Source of the DNA: Ovis canadensis
Taxonomy: Eukaryota; Chordata; Mammalia; Artiodactyla; Bovidae
NCBI RefSeq assembly: GCF_042477335.2
Contig: NC_091262.1
Coordinates: forward strand, 75,243,501 to 75,307,500
DNA: 64,000 nucleotides
Direction of reading: 5' to 3'
The notes below the pieces were generated by a model. It saw only the letters and a program-made list of their open reading frames with translations. It did not search any database and was not told the origin of the DNA. The position numbers and the translations under genes were made by a program. Positions 20,340-30,702 of the stretch are shown here, piece after piece; within the stretch, counting starts at the first letter, position 1, and each line of letters begins with the position of its first letter.

Positions 20340-20890
20340 ATTGAGTTGAATGGAAAAATGATGATGATGTTTTACGACTATTGACTTTGTTCAGCTAAAA
20401 AGGAGCAGAGTGCGTATTTATGAATAATGATACCTTGCATGAATGACAAGATGCTTAAGGTGATTGTTGTAATTCTAAAATCATTGAAGGCTAGTACATA
20501 GCTATTTAATGACCACAAAAAAATCATAAAATGGGGAAAAAATAAACTTTAATGGCTAACCAATATTAATAAGTCAAAACAAATTAATCCTTTGCTTTAA
20601 TTTGGTAATATTTTAACTCTATCAGATGTGAAAAGCCACAGATGTTGTGTTTCATTAATATGGAATTAGTCGTGCAATTGCATATTTTAAAAAATTGTTA
20701 TTTTGTGTGCCTCAAATTAAAAATTTTCAAGAAATTAGTTTTGAGGCTCAAAGCACATTATGGGTGTGGTTTTCTCTGGTTACAAACAGGCCTATTTTCT
20801 TCTTACTAAGAGCTTTCTGTGTTCTCCTTTTGTTTGAAGAAGATTAACCAAATTGCTTTATATTTTGTTATTGATTGAAGTTGAAAATAC
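20340..20890. promoter_or_regulatory. Candidate AT-rich regulatory block
   Basis: About 550 bp are repeat-free and AT-rich, with many TAAT/ATTA cores, ATGAATAATGATACC near 20420, 'ttcattaatatggaattagtc' near 20651 and GCAATTGCATATT near 20676. This resembles homeodomain/POU-rich conserved enhancers, but conservation is untested. Confidence 0.3.
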
Positions 20891-21179
20891 AGCTTGGAGT
20901 CGGGGATGTGAATATCACTCACATTTCAGGCAAATCCCATCCAAGACAAGGATCTGTGGGTCTGCAGGGGGGTCTCACTGCAGAAGTGATCTCTGCCCAG
21001 GTCTAGTCATGAAACAGAGCCAGATAAAGGGCACCCTTGAAAATGGGAGAAGTCGCTTTGTCCTGCACTCTTAGTTTACAAATAAGGAAGGAAGCTTGAA
21101 GAGGTCATATGCCCTGCCTCCGTCACCCAACAGTTTAAAAAAGAGCCCAGAAGCAAATACTTCCTTGTGTCCCTATGGT
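20891..21179. other. Unique spacer
   Basis: No repeat or gene recognised. Confidence 0.4.
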
Positions 21180-21510
21180 TCTAAAAGCAAAACCTAAATC
21201 CTTAAGATGGCCTTCAAGGTTTTGCAGTTCTGGCCTCAGTTTAAGTGTTCCATCTCCACTTATACTACTCTTTGCCTGTTGTCTGCACTTGAGCCATTGG
21301 TCTTGTTTTAAATGTTTGGCAACACCACGCTCTCTCCTACCCCAGGACCTTTGCAGAAGCAGTGGTTTCCTTTCCTTTTTCTTTTACACTTTGTTAGACT
21401 CTGATACCTGCAGGTCTTGGCCTCAGTGGTGCCTTCAACACCTGTCCCAGGTCAGGTCTTCCTGTTTTACTCCTAAGTGGTATTGTGTATCTTTCTTTGT
21501 TTATATTCCA
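21180..21510 (+). repeat. L2 LINE 3' relic
   Basis: The L2 3' order is readable: 'agatggccttcaaggttttgcagttctggcctcag', 'actactctttgcc', 'ccccaggacctttgcagaagc' and 'cctgtcccaggtcaggtc'. A 135-codon frame over it is accidental. Confidence 0.75.
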
Positions 21511-21824
21511 TTGGCCAAAGCTCATATGGCCAAGCCTGATGCCACTGGGGGTGGGAAGGCCATTGGCAACGAAAGCCTATAAATCATCCTCAAGGGAAAG
21601 TGGGTAAAATAGCATAGTTTACCCCCAGGGCCCAGTAAGGGCCAGGCTCAATATACGCTCAGTAAATGGCAGCAAGGAGAATAAATGTAAAAGAAAGTGG
21701 AATGGGGAAGAGGAGGAAGATAACCTTCATTCATAACAGGGTCATAGTTCAGCAGAGGAGGGATGAGCAAACAAACAGTCATGTGGTAATTGTCCTAATG
21801 GAATGAGGTCAAGAATACAGTTGA

Positions 21825-21985
21825 TAGGACTCAGACTCTGATGTCTGATAAACCAGATTCAAATACATACTTGCTACTGACTTGGTCCATTGCTGACCAG
21901 CTGTGTACCAGCTCTGTACCGGTGAACAAGTCTTATGATCTCTCTGAGCCTTCAATTTTGCTTTCTCTGTAGGGTTGCTGAGGGT
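21825..21985 (+). repeat. MIR SINE, left part
   Basis: 'ctctgatgtctgataaaccagattcaaatac', 'gaccagctgtgtaccagc' and 'tctctgagccttcaattttgc' follow MIR. The right part resumes after the SINE insertion, at 22276-22345. Confidence 0.75.
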
Positions 21986-22275
21986 TAAAGTGAAAGTGAA
22001 AGTTGATCAGTTGTGTCCGACTCTTTGTGACCCCATGGACTATACAGTCCTGGAATTCTCCAGGTCAGAGTACTGGAGTGAGTAGTCTTTCCCTTTTCCA
22101 GAGGATCTTCCCAACCCAGGGATTGAACCCAGGTCTATCTGCATTGCAGGCGGATTCTTTACCAGCTGAGCCACAAGAGAAGCCCAAGGATACTAGAGTG
22201 GGTAGCCTATCCCTTCTCCAGTGGATCTTCCCAACCCAGGAATTGAATCGGGGTCTCTGAGCTATGAAGGAAGCC
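21986..22275 (-). mobile_element. Bov-tA3-type SINE, 5'-truncated, inside MIR
   Basis: In reverse it has a Bov-A unit, one full tRNA-like head ending 'gagccacaagagaagccc', and part of a second head that stops at 'gaatcggggtctctgagc'. It splits a MIR copy, so it is the younger of the two. Confidence 0.92.
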
Positions 22276-22345
22276 TGGAATAGCAGCTAGAATATCACTT
22301 CTGTAGGAGCCCAGTAAGGGATGGTTACCATCATAATGGTGACCT
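22276..22345 (+). repeat. MIR SINE, right part
   Basis: The 3' part 'tatcacttctgtaggagcccagtaagggatggttacc' completes the MIR begun at 21825. Confidence 0.5.
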
Positions 22346-22833
22346 CCCCCAGGGGCTGCATATAAGTGCCTGGGGACAGGGTCTGTAGAGGAGGCTGTTG
22401 GTACCCAGCCCAGAGGGCATTTATCCCTGTCTCCTAGCTGCTATGAGTATTGGCTGTTCGTCTATTCTCAGCTGCCTACCTTCTCCAGAGAACCGCCCTT
22501 GGCCGATGGATGCCCATTTGGCCTGGGGCATTAGACAGCTAATGAACAACTGACTCACGGTAACAAAGACAGCTCCACTGCTTCCAGTGGGACCAACTCT
22601 GAGTGTGTTTATCTTCCAGAGCCCCCGCTCCACCCCTGGGGTAAGTCAGGACCAGACCTGACCTGAGGCAGCAGCTGTTGGCTCTTTCCCTTCCCTGTCC
22701 TGCAAGCCCTCCCTCCCTTCTGGATCCTTCCTGAAGAACTCTGTCCCAGCGGGTCAAGTGACCTGGTTCAGGATCCTTGTCGCGGGCTCTGCTTTAAAGG
22801 ATGCCTGACCTCAGATAGGGTCAGTTTCAGAAA
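22346..22833. other. Unique spacer
   Basis: No repeat is named. The part 22470-22620 has GATA and TAATGA words without repeat matches and may be worth a conservation check. Confidence 0.4.
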
Positions 22834-23011
22834 AATGGGAGGAGAAGGGGTGACAGAGGCTGAGATGGTTGGATGGTGATACCAACTCAATGGACATGAG
22901 TTTGAGCCAACTCTGGGAGACAGTTTAGCACTGAGGAGGCTGGTGCACTGCAGTCCTTGGGGTCGCGAAGAGCTGGAGACAACTTAGCAACTAACAGCAA
23001 CAACAAAAAGG
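22834..23011 (+). mobile_element. BovB 3'-end fragment
   Basis: Only about 178 bp remain, from 'aaaatgggaggagaaggggtgacag' to 'gcaactaacagcaacaacaaaaag', with a CAA-type tail. The GCA/CAA tail type distinguishes it from copies ending in ctgaactga. Confidence 0.9.
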
Positions 23012-23260
23012 CTGTCTGAGCAAAGTCTGAAAGTTTTTTTGAGAAGCTATTCATGCACTCAAGACTTTCACGAAGAGTAGGAGTTGGGCAGGGGACGGTC
23101 CAGCCAAGGAAAAGCATTCTAAAGAGAGGTAATAGCATATGCAAAGATACCCCAGCTCTTTGCTTATAAAATGAAAGCTTTCCCTCTTCTTTATGACTCC
23201 TGGAATCAGAATGCGCCTCATGGTGGATAAATTGTTTCTGTGGACAACAGTTGACCATTG
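23012..23260. other. Unique spacer with possible ancient repeat
   Basis: The run 'ggaaaagcattctaaagagaggtaatagcatatgcaaag' recalls a dispersed mammalian repeat ('attccaggcagagggaacagcatgtgcaaag'). Nothing else is recognised. Confidence 0.4.
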
Positions 23261-23472
23261 GGGCTTCCCCAGGTGGCTCACAGGTAAAGAAACTGCCTGC
23301 CAATGCAGAAGACACGGGAGATGCAGGTTCGATCCCTGGGTCAGAAAGATCCCTTGGAGTAGGCAATGGCAGCCCTCTCCAGTATTCTTGCCTGGAGAGT
23401 CCCATAGACAGAGAAGCCTGGCGGCTGCAGTCCATAGGGTTGCAGAGCAGGAAATGACTGAGCAGGCATGCC
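23261..23472 (+). mobile_element. Bov-tA SINE
   Basis: The full element has head GGCTTCCCCAGGTGGCTC, B-box-like GGTTCGATCCC, and a Bov-A unit to 'ggaaatgactgagcagg'. Confidence 0.95.
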
Positions 23473-24424
23473 ACGCCATGCTGGAGGAACCGTCAAGAAT
23501 GACAGGATGTGGGAAGACTTCCTGAGGAACTGAATTGAATCCTTGACTCCTTCCTGCATACTCCCGTGGGATTCTCACAGAGCTAAGCCCGCGACCCTGA
23601 ACTCTTCAGCCCGTGTGGACAAAGGTCTGTGGCTGCCCCCGGGTCCCAGCTGCGTCTCTCTGCCAGTCCCACAGAAACACCATGCCTGTGTTTGACCTTG
23701 GCTTAGGTAGGACCCAAGCGTCAGTCATGAGGGGTGCTCCCGGAAGCAAACGTGTGGCCTTAAGGTGATGGGCAAGAGGAAGTCGGGTCTGGGAGGAGAA
23801 AAGTTGCAGGAAAGCCCCTGGACCCACTTGCTCACCTTTCCCGTTAGTTCCCGCCCTTTTCTGGGAGCTGCAGTTCAGAGGGGGAATAGCACAAATGCTG
23901 GGGTACCAGGGGCCGCACGTGCAGGTGAGAAGCTGGAGCTGTCGACTGGCTGGTCATTTATTTTTAGCTGTTGCTTTGAAAGGAAAACAAAGATGCAGAC
24001 ACATTCCAAACATCTCTGGGTTTTCTTATTACGGGGGGAAATAATAATTTCAAAGTTCAGAAGAATGAAGCCTCTGCCAAGGTCTCCTCACTGGGTATTC
24101 TTTCCCCCCACGGGAGCTTCCTGAGTCATGTGTTCACATGCTCATCACTCAGTTGTTTGCAGGCTAGTGCTGTGGCTGCCCCGCGGCCGCACCCTCCAGG
24201 AGAGGGTGACCCAAGGTGTGACCTGCAGGACTCTGGAGCTGGGTGTCCGAGTGGAGACTCCTTCTCTACCAACACCTGGTAGGGATGGGACCTTGAGCGA
24301 GTGACTTCACTTCTTTTAGGTCTCAGCTTCCTTGCAGCAAAAGGTTAGTAATTAGAGTTAATTTCCTGTGGCTTTTGTAGATGCGCATTTGTTGCTGCTG
24401 TTGTTGTTTTTTACCCTGATAGCT
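23473..24424. other. Unique repeat-free spacer
   Basis: No repeat or gene is named over about 950 bp. The part 23930-24110 is AT-rich with 'catttatttttagctgttgctttgaaagg' and 'ataataatttcaaagttcag', and could be a conserved element. A short TTG/CTG tract lies at 24389-24411. Confidence 0.45.
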
Positions 24425-24436
24425 TTCCCTGTTTGA

Positions 24437-24629
24437 GGACTTCCCTTGTGGCTCAGCTGGTAAAGAATGTGCCTGCAATATGGGAGATCTGGGTTTGATC
24501 CCTGGGTTGGGAAAATCCCCTGGAGAAGAGAAAGGCTACCCACTCCATTATTCTGGCCTGGAGAATTCCATGAAATATACAGTCCATGGGGTCGCAAAGA
24601 GTCGGACACGACTGAGCAACTTTCACTTC
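24437..24629 (+). mobile_element. Bov-tA SINE with 12-bp TSD
   Basis: A complete element runs from GACTTCCCTTGTGGCTCAG to 'cgactgagcaactttcac'. The perfect duplication TTCCCTGTTTGA lies at 24425-24436 and 24630-24641, so the endpoints are firm. It belongs to the form whose Bov-A unit lacks the 'gaggagcctgg' block ('gaattccatgaaatatacag'). Confidence 0.97.
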
Positions 24630-24754
24630 TTCCCTGTTTGAATGCATGTAATAGTGGGGCAATGATAGCATTTGATTTGAAAGTTTAATGAGCAGATGTA
24701 CATTCTGGGACATTCTGAGCTTAGTAAATGATTATTCTTTTGTTGCTGGTTGTT

Positions 24755-24828
24755 GTTATTATTAAAGAGTTTTGAGGACCTTAAGTAAGTTTTATAATAT
24801 TTCTAGCCTCACTTCTTAAAATGGGGAT
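24755..24828 (+). repeat. MIR SINE, left part, interrupted by BovB
   Basis: 'ttgaggaccttaagtaagttttataatatttctagcctcacttcttaaaatggggat' is the MIR right-centre block. The copy resumes at 25402. Confidence 0.7.
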
Positions 24829-25401
24829 GTTTTTATTGTTGTTGGGTTGCTAAGTCATGTCCAACTCTTTGCAACCCCATGGACTAAAGCACCCCAGGCT
24901 TCCCTCTCCTTCACTATCTCCTGGAGTTGGCTCAAACTCATGCCCATCAAGGCGGTGATGCCATCCAACCATCTCATCCTCTGTTGCCCCCTTCTCCTCC
25001 TGCCCTCAATCTTTCCCAGTTCAGGGTCTTTTCCAATGAGTCAGCTCTTCACATCAGGTGGACATAGTATTGGAGCTTCAGCTTCCGCATCAGTCCTTCC
25101 GATATATATTCAGGGTTGATTTCCTTTAGGATTGATTGGTTTTGTCTCCTTGCTGTCTAAGGTATTCTCAAGAGTCTTCTCTAGCACCACAGTTTGAAAG
25201 CATCAATTCTTTGACACCCAGCCTTCTTTATGGACCACCTCTCACATCCATACATGACTACTGGAAAAACCATAGCTTTGAATATACAGACCTTTGTTGA
25301 CTAAGTGATGCCACTGCTTTTAAATATGCTGTCTAGGTTTTTCATATCTTTTCTTTCAAGGAGCAAGTTTTCTTTTTTTGTGGCTGTAGTCACCGAAAAA
25401 A
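24829..25401 (-). mobile_element. BovB 3' fragment inserted in MIR, with TSD
   Basis: The 3' end is on the left (GTTGTTGGGTTGCTAAGTCATG) and the 5' truncation is near 'gtggctgtagtcacc'. Flanking AAAATGGGGAT at 24818-24828 and 25402-25412 is an exact 11-bp TSD taken from the MIR sequence itself. The RT frame is broken. Confidence 0.96.
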
Positions 25402-25550
25402 AAAATGGGGATAATATAATAAAAATGTATTCTTACTATCACTACCATATTAAAGTTGTCATGAAGATTAAATAAAACAAGTCCTTAGAATGCTGTCTGT
25501 CACCTAGTACTTGCTCGGTCACGATTAGCCATCACCATCATCATTGTCCT
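25402..25550 (+). repeat. MIR SINE, right part
   Basis: 'aaaatggggataatataat', 'gttgtcatgaagattaaataaaacaag' and 'agaatgctgtctgtcacctagtacttgctcggtca' form the 3' half of MIR, continuing the copy begun at 24755. Confidence 0.8.
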
Positions 25551-25612
25551 CTCAGGTCTGAGTTGGGAATTTGAGAGAGGAAAAGAGCTTGCCATCAAGA
25601 ATAGGTATCACA

Positions 25613-25936
25613 GGACTTCCCTTGCGAGTCCAGTGGTTAAGAATTCACCTGCCAGTACAGGGGACACTGGTTTGATCCCCGATCCAGGAAGATCTCACAT
25701 GCCGCAGAGCAACTAAGCCTGTACCCCGCAACTACTGAACCCAAGCTCTAGAGCCCATGGGCCACAACCACTGAAGCCTGAGTGCCTAGAGCTGGTGCTC
25801 TGCAACAGAGAAGGCATTATGAGAAGCCTGCACACGATAAAGAAGAATAGCCCCCTCTCGCCACAACTAGAGAAAGCCCATGCACAGCAATGAAGACCCA
25901 CTGCCGCCAAAAATGAAATTAAAAAAGGAAAAAAGA
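25613..25936 (+). mobile_element. CHR-type SINE, nearly full length
   Basis: The head GGACTTCCCTTGCGAGTCC is followed by 'ggttaagaattcacctgcc'. The long body carries the repeated words 'gcaactaagcc', 'caactactgaacc', 'caaccactgaagcc' and 'caactagagaaagcccatg', then 'aatgaagacccactgccgcc' and an A-rich tail. This is the long, roughly 320-bp form of the tRNA-derived CHR SINE. Confidence 0.93.
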
Positions 25937-26297
25937 ATGAGCATCCAAGGATCATTCCAGGCAGAGAATGGGGCTGGGTGAGGTCATGCAATGGGGCAAG
26001 ATCAAAAAAGAACTGTTGTTCATCGTGCTGAGAACCCAGGATTCTTTCAGAGAAGGAACATGTGGTTTCTTTTGGTGGAAGATGGGGAAAGCAGGGCTGG
26101 AGGCATCCCCAGGATCCAGACCATGAAGGACCCTGAGTGCCTGCCTGCAGAGCCGGTCTTTTGTCTTGCAAACCACAGAGAAAGTGACCAGCTGTTCTTT
26201 GGCACATCTGGGTTTTACATCAGCACGTTTCCTCTCTTGGCAAAGCACATAGCTCCTCATCTCTTGAACACTTCAAATCCAAATCATGTTCTTAAGT
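25937..26297. other. Unique spacer
   Basis: No gene is seen. The first 70 bp ('catccaaggatcattccaggcagagaatgg') may be a trace of an ancient dispersed repeat. Confidence 0.4.
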
Positions 26298-26304
26298 AGA
26301 CACA

Positions 26305-26628
26305 GAGATCCAACCAGTCCATCCTAAAGGACATCAGTCCAGAGTGTTCATTGGAAGGATTGATGTTGATGCTGAAACTCCAATACTTTGGCCAGCTGAT
26401 ATGAAGAGCTGACTCATTGGAAAAGACCCTGATGCTGGGAAAGATTGAAGGCAGGAGGAGAAGGGGATGACGGAGGATGAGATGGTTGGATGGTATCACC
26501 GACTCAATAGACATGAGTTTGGGTAAACTCCGGGAGTTGGGGATGGACAGGGAGGCCTGGCGTGCTGCAGTCCATGGGGTCAAAAAGAGTCTTTTGACAT
26601 GACTGAGCGACTGAACTGAACTGAACTG
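26305..26628 (+). mobile_element. BovB 3'-end fragment
   Basis: About 324 bp run from 'gagatccaaccagtccatcc' to the terminal ctgaactgaactgaactg repeats. AGACACA on each side (26298-26304 and 26629-26635) is a possible 7-bp TSD. Confidence 0.95.
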
Positions 26629-26635
26629 AGACACA

Positions 26636-27644
26636 ACAGACCCCACAATTTCACTATGCCTTGCTGTCATAGTGGCCCTTCTCAGTTGATTCTCCAGAAG
26701 TAGTTGTGATGTGGGTGGAGGTGAATGCAAGGTACCAACCCATAGCCATCTGTGGTCCCTTTGGGACCTCGTACTTCCTGGCCTCCCATTGGCCAAGACC
26801 CACCATCTGGAGGTGGAGGTCCTTAAACCAGGGGTTAAACCCTGATGTGGTCCAGGCCACCTTTCACAGAACAACACTTCAAGGCACCATCCCCTTCTTG
26901 GAGGCTCTGTGGCCACATTTTGAAAGCCTCGCTTTCCAGGCACCAAAATATTTCCAGGGACTCTAGAATCCAGAGCCACTTTCTTTCTCTTCCCACCATG
27001 GTTTGGTTCAGCCTAAAGATGCAAACCAGTGCTACACATCTGTCAGCCTAAAATTCATGGAGCTATTTGGAAGCAAAACCAAGAAAAACAAAACTGATTA
27101 GGGAAAGATCTGCTTTCAGAAAAACCTATTTCTGTCACAGGGGGATGGATAAATAAAATAATGTTTCAATAATTTATGCAGCCTGCATGCGAGAAAACAT
27201 TGGAAATGTGAAATGAGGACGACACGTAAAGAACAACCGAAGTTGATGGCTGCTTTAATCAGTTCGGTTGATAATTCTAAAATAAATTGGAAAAATCAGT
27301 CTTTCCCTCAGAGTTTGAATGATGATGGGATGGTAGGAAGATGTGCGTTCTTTCTCCTGGAAAGTGCTTGTTCTTTCGTGTCCCTTCAAGGACACCCTCC
27401 TCAGCCCATGACCATGGGTCCCATCCCTGGCCAGCTTTTCTCCTGTCTTCACCACTCTGTGCAATGTTGCATGTTCACCTCCAAGCCCTGCCTTGCTGAG
27501 CTTGAATTTCATAGAACTACTCAGGACTCCTCTGTGGATGAGGTTGACTGGCCATGGGGAGAGTGGATTGGGAAATCTCTGTTTTTCAGATTGCCTCCAC
27601 CTCCCAAGGCAGCACTGAGATGGTCTTGAAGCAACCCTCTTTCT
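26636..27644. other. Unique spacer
   Basis: About 1 kb has no named repeat or gene. The part 27040-27330 is AT-rich ('caataatttatgcagcctgcatgcg') and could be a conserved element. A 138-codon frame has no recognisable domain. Confidence 0.45.
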
Positions 27645-27914
27645 TTCTTTTTTTAAAATATTTATTTATTTGGCTGTGTCAGATCTTAGTTACAGCACAG
27701 GGCACCCTCATTGCATCCTGCAGGATCTTTTGTGATGGTGCACGGACTCTCTGGCTGGGACACACAAACTCCAGCCTGGGGGTTCAGTAGTTGTAGCACG
27801 TGGGCTAAGTTGCTTTGCAGCTTGTGGGATCTTAGATCCCCGCTCAGGAATGGAGTGCATAACCCCTGCATTGCAAGATGGACACTTCACCGCTGGAGCA
27901 CTGGAGAAGTCCCT
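27645..27914 (-). mobile_element. CHR-type SINE
   Basis: In reverse: 'ttaaaatatttatttatttggctgtg' (tail), 'gatcttagttacagcac', 'ggttcagtagttgtagcacgtgggc' and 'cactggagaagtccct' (head). This is the long form. Confidence 0.92.
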
Positions 27915-28944
27915 AGCATCATATTTCAGTTCTGTTTGGGTAAACATTTATTTGGCAAGTCAACTGCCCAAAGGTTAGAGAAGACTTCAGGGAGATAGAA
28001 AAATAATGAGGTGGTGGACGTGATTTGAGGTCCCTTTAGTAACATGGAGAACCTCAGAAGTGACTTTGTTCACCACACTTATTCTCCAAGCCCAATCTTG
28101 ATGTTCCTCTGATGCCTTAGTCTGGGTTTGCTCTTTTCTATCTTCCCGCTCACCTCCCAACTCTCCTTATACTGGGTTAGCAAACATCCTTTCCCATCAA
28201 GCTAGGGAGTCCATGGAAAGGTATAAGCACAAAACACTCTTCTGAATCCACTGTTGTTGGGAGGTGGCCTGGGTGTCCCTAGATATAAAACCACGAGGTA
28301 ATTCAATTGGTCTTGCTGAGCTATCCTCAGAGAGGCAACTGGGAAGTAGCCTGCTGAGTACTTGTTGTATTTCTGGAGTCAAAGGAGAAATAGTTGAAGA
28401 AGCCCAAAGCAGGAACAGGGAGGAAATCCAAGGCATAGCCAGAAACTTAGAGTCTAAAGTGGAAAACCACCTCCAATTCCCTGACTTCCCAGGGTGATGG
28501 AGAGAAGATGGAAACCAACATGGTGTCTGGAAGCTCAGAACTTGGAATCGATGGTCTAGCACAAAGGAGTAGCAGTGTGACTTCCCAGCCTGGCTCAAAG
28601 CACACGTGCGGACGATGTCTCTCCCGGGGTTAGCCCTCATTGGCTTCTTGCTACCTATTTCATGCTGCCATCCTTCCTCCCTTCACTGTATCAACCAGCA
28701 TCCCATAACAAGAGAGGTGGCAGGAAGCCAGGAAGGCACGACTTTTGCGTTCAGTTTAGTGACGCTTATCTTTGGCTGTACTACAGATATCATGTGCTAT
28801 ATAATATCCCTCAAGAGTGTGAATGAATTTCAAGAAGGAGGGGAATATGCCCGCCATCCTGACCTCATTGCTAACCCTTGGGTTCACGCATGACCACCCC
28901 ATGTCCAGCATCATAGATCAGGCACACAGCTGAGACTGCCAGTG
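27915..28944. other. Unique spacer
   Basis: No named repeat or gene recognised. A 147-codon minus frame at 28197-28640 looks accidental. Confidence 0.45.
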
Positions 28945-29030
28945 TTTTGTGCTCCTTTGTATCTTCAGAGCCTAGAAGAAGTACTTGCCATTTAGGGACC
29001 CAGTTTTGCTGAATGAGAGAGTGAATGCAC
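28945..29030 (+). repeat. L2 3'-end relic
   Basis: 'tgctcctttgtatcttcagagcctagaagaagtacttgcc' followed by 'gctgaatgagagagtgaatg' matches the L2 terminal region. Confidence 0.5.
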
Positions 29031-29236
29031 TCGCCAACTAGGGGAAGTGATGGAGCAGCAGTAAGACTAGGGGACGTAGACGATCTGTTGTGTGGGCCTG
29101 TTCAGCAGATGGATCTGGTGGGAGAGATCACAGCCTGGAGAAAAAAACCTAAGAGGCCTGCGAGGCAGGTTGTGACTTCAGACTCTCTCCCTCTTCTCCT
29201 TCTCCAAGCCTAATACTGACCCAGGTTCTAACTAGT

Positions 29237-29566
29237 TGTTGTTCAGTTGCTAAGTCATGTCCAACTCTTTACTCTTTGTGACCTATGGTCTGCAGCATGT
29301 GCACCGGGCTTCCCTGTCCTTCACTCTTTCCTGGAGTTTGCTCAAACCCATATCCATTGAGTGCTTCGTCACTCAGTTCTGTCCAACTCTTTTCGACCCC
29401 ATGGACTGTAGCCTGCCAGGCTCCTCTATCTGTGGGATTCTCCAGGCAAGATTACTGGAGTAGATTGCCATTTCCTTCTCCAGGGGGGTCTTCCCAACCC
29501 AGGGATCGAACCCAGGTCCTACATTGCAGGCAGATTCTTTACCATCTGAACTCCCAGGGAATGCTA
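29237..29566 (-). mobile_element. Chimeric Bov-tA / BovB-tail element with one TSD
   Basis: Read on the minus strand, a complete Bov-tA (29566 down to about 29363) is joined to the last ~125 bp of BovB (about 29362 to 29237). The junction falls at 'gagtgacgaagcactcaatgg'. The perfect 10-bp repeat TCTAACTAGT lies at 29227-29236 and 29567-29576, outside both parts. This implies that the two parts entered the site as one insertion. Confidence 0.85.
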
Positions 29567-29639
29567 TCTAACTAGTAGTCTAGTTAGCCTCTGTCCATAT
29601 CATTCTGTCAATGTTCCCTCTCCTCCAATGCAAAAATGC

Positions 29640-29985
29640 TCTCTACAATGTTCTGAACAAGGGTTTGTCTGGCCTTCTGTCATACCCAGAGTGACAGGGA
29701 GCTCACTACCTAGCAAAGCAGCTTAGTTTCATGTTGGATGCCCCTCTGTTACAATGCACAGATATCCTTTCCGGCCATTTCTATCTACTGGTTCTGAGTC
29801 TGGAGTCAAAACCCTCCAGGAGCTTAATTTACCCAGTTGCAACTCAGTAGTCCTTCAAGCTTTTGATGATAGACATCATGCCCCAGGCTTAACGTCTCAA
29901 GACAAACTGCCAGCGTCCTTTCCAGAGTTTCTTGGGTGATGGTGTGGCCTTGAGACCCTTCACCCCTTATTTGCCATGATGTTCC
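29640..29985. repeat. CR1/L3-like ancient LINE relic
   Basis: 'agtgacagggagctcactacctagc', 'tcaagcttttgatgatagacatcatgcccc', 'ggcttaacgtctcaagacaaac' and 'ccttgagacccttcacccc' follow a dispersed mammalian repeat I take to be CR1/L3. Orientation is not asserted. Confidence 0.6.
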
Positions 29986-30266
29986 ACTAGGGACAGCTTC
30001 ACAGCGGGTTGTAGTTCCCTTGCCCCTTCCCATGTGTCTTTCCCTTGACTCACATGGCCACGGGAAGAGCTGATGAGCTGATTTTATTTTCTCTCTCTCA
30101 GAAGGACCTCTGTGTGTTCCCCTACAGGGAAGCCTCTGGTACCAGTGAAATGTCTCTGTATGGACTTCTGTTCCCACCTGGGTAAGGACATCCCATAGGA
30201 CTGATCTGAGCTGCCTGAGGTCAATCCTATTTTACTTCCATTATGTGGCCTTTACTAGCCCAAGAA

Positions 30267-30491
30267 AGAAAAAAAAAGAAAGTAATGTTGCTCAGTTGTG
30301 TCCGACTCTTTGCGACCCCATGGACTGTAGCCTGCCAGGCTCCTCCCTCCATGGGATTTTCCAAGCAAGAATACTGGGATGGGTTGCCGTTTCCTTCTCC
30401 AGGGGATCTTCCCAAGCCAGGGATCAAACCTGGGTCTCTCACATTGCAGGCAGACTCTTTACCGTCTGAGCCACCAGGGAAGTCCTTCCAC
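30267..30491 (-). mobile_element. Bov-tA SINE with 15-bp TSD
   Basis: A full element in reverse. The A-rich tail appears as its complement's flank at 30267-30280, and the head ends 'gagccaccagggaagtcc'. The perfect duplication TTACTAGCCCAAGAA lies at 30252-30266 and 30492-30506, the longest and cleanest in the window. Confidence 0.97.
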
Positions 30492-30678
30492 TTACTAGCC
30501 CAAGAACCCAAGTGGGTGCTTAAGTACAGCTTCGGGGAATGAATAAGGGCATTTAGCTGATAAACCTTGGTATAAGACCGGCCCAAGAGCGAGGCGGAGA
30601 TAGCCCCTGGCCCCAGGAGCTCTGTGTTCCAGCTCAGTGAAAGTCTGACAATGACGCTAGCCTCATCTCTGGCTCGTT

Positions 30679-30702
30679 CTGTCTGTCTGTCTGTCTGTCT
30701 CT
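30679..30702 (+). repeat. (TCTG)n microsatellite
   Basis: About six CTGT units with no neighbouring SINE. Confidence 0.9.

Noticed and set aside
24389..24411. TTG/CTG tract as a coding poly-amino-acid repeat
   Set aside because: Short, interrupted and outside any plausible frame; a minor low-complexity tract.
25713..26207. 164-codon minus-strand frame
   Set aside because: The C-terminal half is translated CHR SINE. The N-terminal half is unrelated spacer.
27711..27998. 95-codon frame near 27.8 kb
   Set aside because: Mostly translated CHR SINE in reverse.
29237..29576. Simple nested insertion of Bov-tA into a BovB tail
   Set aside because: Nested insertion would leave a TSD around the SINE alone and BovB sequence on both sides. 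Here BovB lies on one side only and the TSD surrounds both.
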